Notes under the pieces: model-generated | Databases searched by the model: none | What the model saw: only the letters and a program-made list of their open reading frames with translations | Told to the model about the DNA's origin: nothing | Part shown: positions 6,135 through 6,754 of the stretch, piece by piece | How positions within the stretch are numbered: position 1 is the stretch's first letter | How the letters are laid out: each line of letters starts with the position of its first letter | Program-made: the position numbers and the translations under genes | Source of the DNA: Spirulina sp. DLM2.Bin59 | Lineage (GTDB): Bacteria; Cyanobacteriota; Cyanobacteriia; Cyanobacteriales; Spirulinaceae | Assembly: GCA_007693875.1 (NCBI GenBank) | Contig: RECT01000182.1 | Coordinates: 1 to 6,754 of the forward strand | Direction of reading: 5' to 3' | Length of the DNA stretch: 6,754 bases

Positions 6135-6347
6135 ATGATGCTCACTACGGAAACGGAAATTTTGGCGATTTTGCGTAATCTGCCTCAGCCTGCGTTGGAA
6201 GAGGCGAAAATATTTTTAGATTTTTTGGCTTGGCGGTATCAAGATCATGGGCCGCAGGGAGCAAGTTTAATTGCAAGTTTGCGAGGAAAGGCAACGGGAG
6301 ATCTGAGTACTAATGAGATTTTGAGTTTAACGCGGGGTGAGGAATGA
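6135..6347 (+). CDS. VapB-like (DUF2281-type) antitoxin
   Basis: A 70-residue protein directly upstream of a PIN toxin. The first half (about residues 5-35, EILAILRNLPQPALEEAKIF onward) is a helical segment resembling the DUF2281 pattern of short antitoxins, in which a Leu-Pro turn is followed by an amphipathic helix. The second half carries the C-terminal consensus ASLRGKATGDLSTNEILSLTRGEE (47-70, quoted in part), the type of tail that wraps the PIN toxin and blocks its active site. Its stop codon overlaps the toxin start (ATGA), so the two are translationally coupled. The start could be either of two adjacent ATG codons (6135 or 6138). No HIP1 octamer occurs here and the gene is visibly richer in A and T than its neighbours, which fits a mobile accessory module. 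Binding to the downstream toxin is inferred from family and position. Confidence 0.82.
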   Translation: MMLTTETEILAILRNLPQPALEEAKIFLDFLAWRYQDHGPQGASLIASLRGKATGDLSTNEILSLTRGEE

Positions 6348-6718
6348 CTGATTTCCTCATAGATAGTAATGTAATTTTGGATGTCTTAACTGAAGATCCC
6401 CATTGGTTTGATTGGTCAGCCGCGCAATTGGCTGATTGTGCTGAGAGTGGAGCATTGCATATCAACCCGATTATTTATGCAGAAGTTTCGATTGGGTTTA
6501 AGGATGTGACGGAGGTGGAATCAGTATTTCGCTTTTTTCAGAGGGATGGATTGCCTTATGAAGCGGCATTTTTAGCGGGTCAAGCTTTTTTAGCCTATCG
6601 TCGTAGGGGTGGGGTGAAAAGATCGCCTTTACCAGATTTCTATATCGGTGCTCATGGGGTTGTGTGTGGGTACACTTTGCTGACTCGTGATGCAATTCGT
6701 TACGAAATTGGACGATAG
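6344..6718 (+). CDS. vapC: VapC-type PIN-domain RNase toxin, C-terminus clipped
   Basis: A 124-residue PIN-domain protein. The metal-binding acidic residues are all present: Asp7 in LIDSNVILD, Glu47 in NPIIYAEVSIGF, Asp98 in SPLPDFYIGAH and Asp116 in LLTRDAIRY. PIN toxins of this type cleave specific RNAs (often tRNA or rRNA) when the partner antitoxin is degraded. The start ATG overlaps the antitoxin stop, with GAGG just before it. The protein is shorter than usual: relatives continue after TRDxxRY with a segment of the type RTYFPxLxLIxP, whereas here the frame reads Glu-Ile-Gly-Arg and stops. None of the three forward frames restores the expected tail, so this is not a simple frameshift; the break coincides with a probable insertion-element end. 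The catalytic core is intact, so activity may persist, though folding or antitoxin binding could be altered. Confidence 0.87.
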   Translation: MTDFLIDSNVILDVLTEDPHWFDWSAAQLADCAESGALHINPIIYAEVSIGFKDVTEVESVFRFFQRDGLPYEAAFLAGQAFLAYRRRGGVKRSPLPDFYIGAHGVVCGYTLLTRDAIRYEIGR

Positions 6719-6754
6719 CTTGAAAGCCCTGCGGCTTTAGCCCAGGGATGAAAA
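6704..6754 (+). mobile_element. Left end of an IS608-like IS200/IS605 element (partial, runs off window)
   Basis: Immediately 3' of TTAC (6700-6703), where the toxin sequence leaves its family consensus, comes a 19-base stretch, then AAAG (6723-6726), then an imperfect hairpin: CCCTG (6727-6731), bulged C6732, GGC (6733-6735), loop TTTA (6736-6739), GCC (6740-6742), CAGGG (6743-6747). IS608 is known to insert 3' of TTAC, to use AAAG as the left guide that recognises TTAC, and to carry a bulged subterminal hairpin about 20 bases from its left tip. The match in order, spacing and tetranucleotides is close. No transposase (TnpA, Y1 family) or TnpB can be seen because the window ends 51 bases into the element. 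It could also be a non-autonomous copy. An alternative hairpin AAAGCC/GGCTTT (6723-6738) is possible but would occupy the guide. Confidence 0.65.

Noticed and set aside
5654..6145. Long minus-strand reading frame (163 codons) antisense to the aminotransferase end
   Set aside because: Low-complexity Pro/Ser-rich product, caused by the G-rich codon usage of the real gene on the other strand.

Overview
The window looks like a piece of a cyanobacterial chromosome. The octamer GCGATCGC (HIP1, a hallmark of many cyanobacterial genomes) occurs seven times by eye, starting at 357, 1055, 1933, 2686, 3141, 4831 and 5150, where about 0.1 would be expected by chance. The proteins also read like cyanobacterial ones: a conserved hypothetical of a type I know only from cyanobacteria, and an alanine/serine-glyoxylate aminotransferase of the kind once called 'soluble hydrogenase 42 kDa subunit'. 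The species cannot be named from this sequence.

Layout, left to right. Positions 2-493 hold the C-terminal end of a membrane-attached family 2 glycosyltransferase. Positions 566-3618 are a two-gene operon with a TGATG stop/start overlap, encoding two exported M16 (pitrilysin-type) peptidase subunits. The first carries the zinc site HFLEH but lacks the M16 Arg/Tyr pair. The second lacks the zinc site but carries the Arg/Tyr pair, so the two look like halves of one obligate heterodimer. Positions 3619-3790 hold no gene, but contain a probable terminator and a perfect 22-bp palindrome. On the minus strand, 4657-3791 encodes a cyanobacterial conserved hypothetical with two domains, an acidic Pro/Glu linker and a basic tail. 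A 221-bp divergent intergenic region follows, with nested inverted repeats and a good sigma-70 promoter for the next gene, the PLP-dependent aminotransferase at 4879-6012. Positions 6013-6134 hold an 11-bp inverted repeat with a long loop. Positions 6135-6718 encode a type II toxin-antitoxin pair (VapB-like antitoxin and PIN-domain VapC toxin) with an ATGA overlap.

The most informative detail is at the right edge. The VapC reading frame leaves the family consensus exactly after a TTAC tetranucleotide (6700-6703). Nineteen bases further on comes AAAG followed by an imperfect hairpin with one bulged base and a TTTA loop. These are the features of the left end of an IS608-like IS200/IS605 element: target TTAC, guide AAAG and subterminal hairpin. 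The toxin therefore appears to have been clipped by about ten residues by a single-strand transposon, which now supplies its last four codons and stop. The rest of the element lies outside the window.

The genes do not form one pathway. The M16 pair is a functional unit in the periplasm or thylakoid lumen, the aminotransferase belongs to glyoxylate/photorespiratory metabolism, and the toxin-antitoxin pair plus insertion end form an accessory patch. I found no CRISPR array, tRNA or rRNA.
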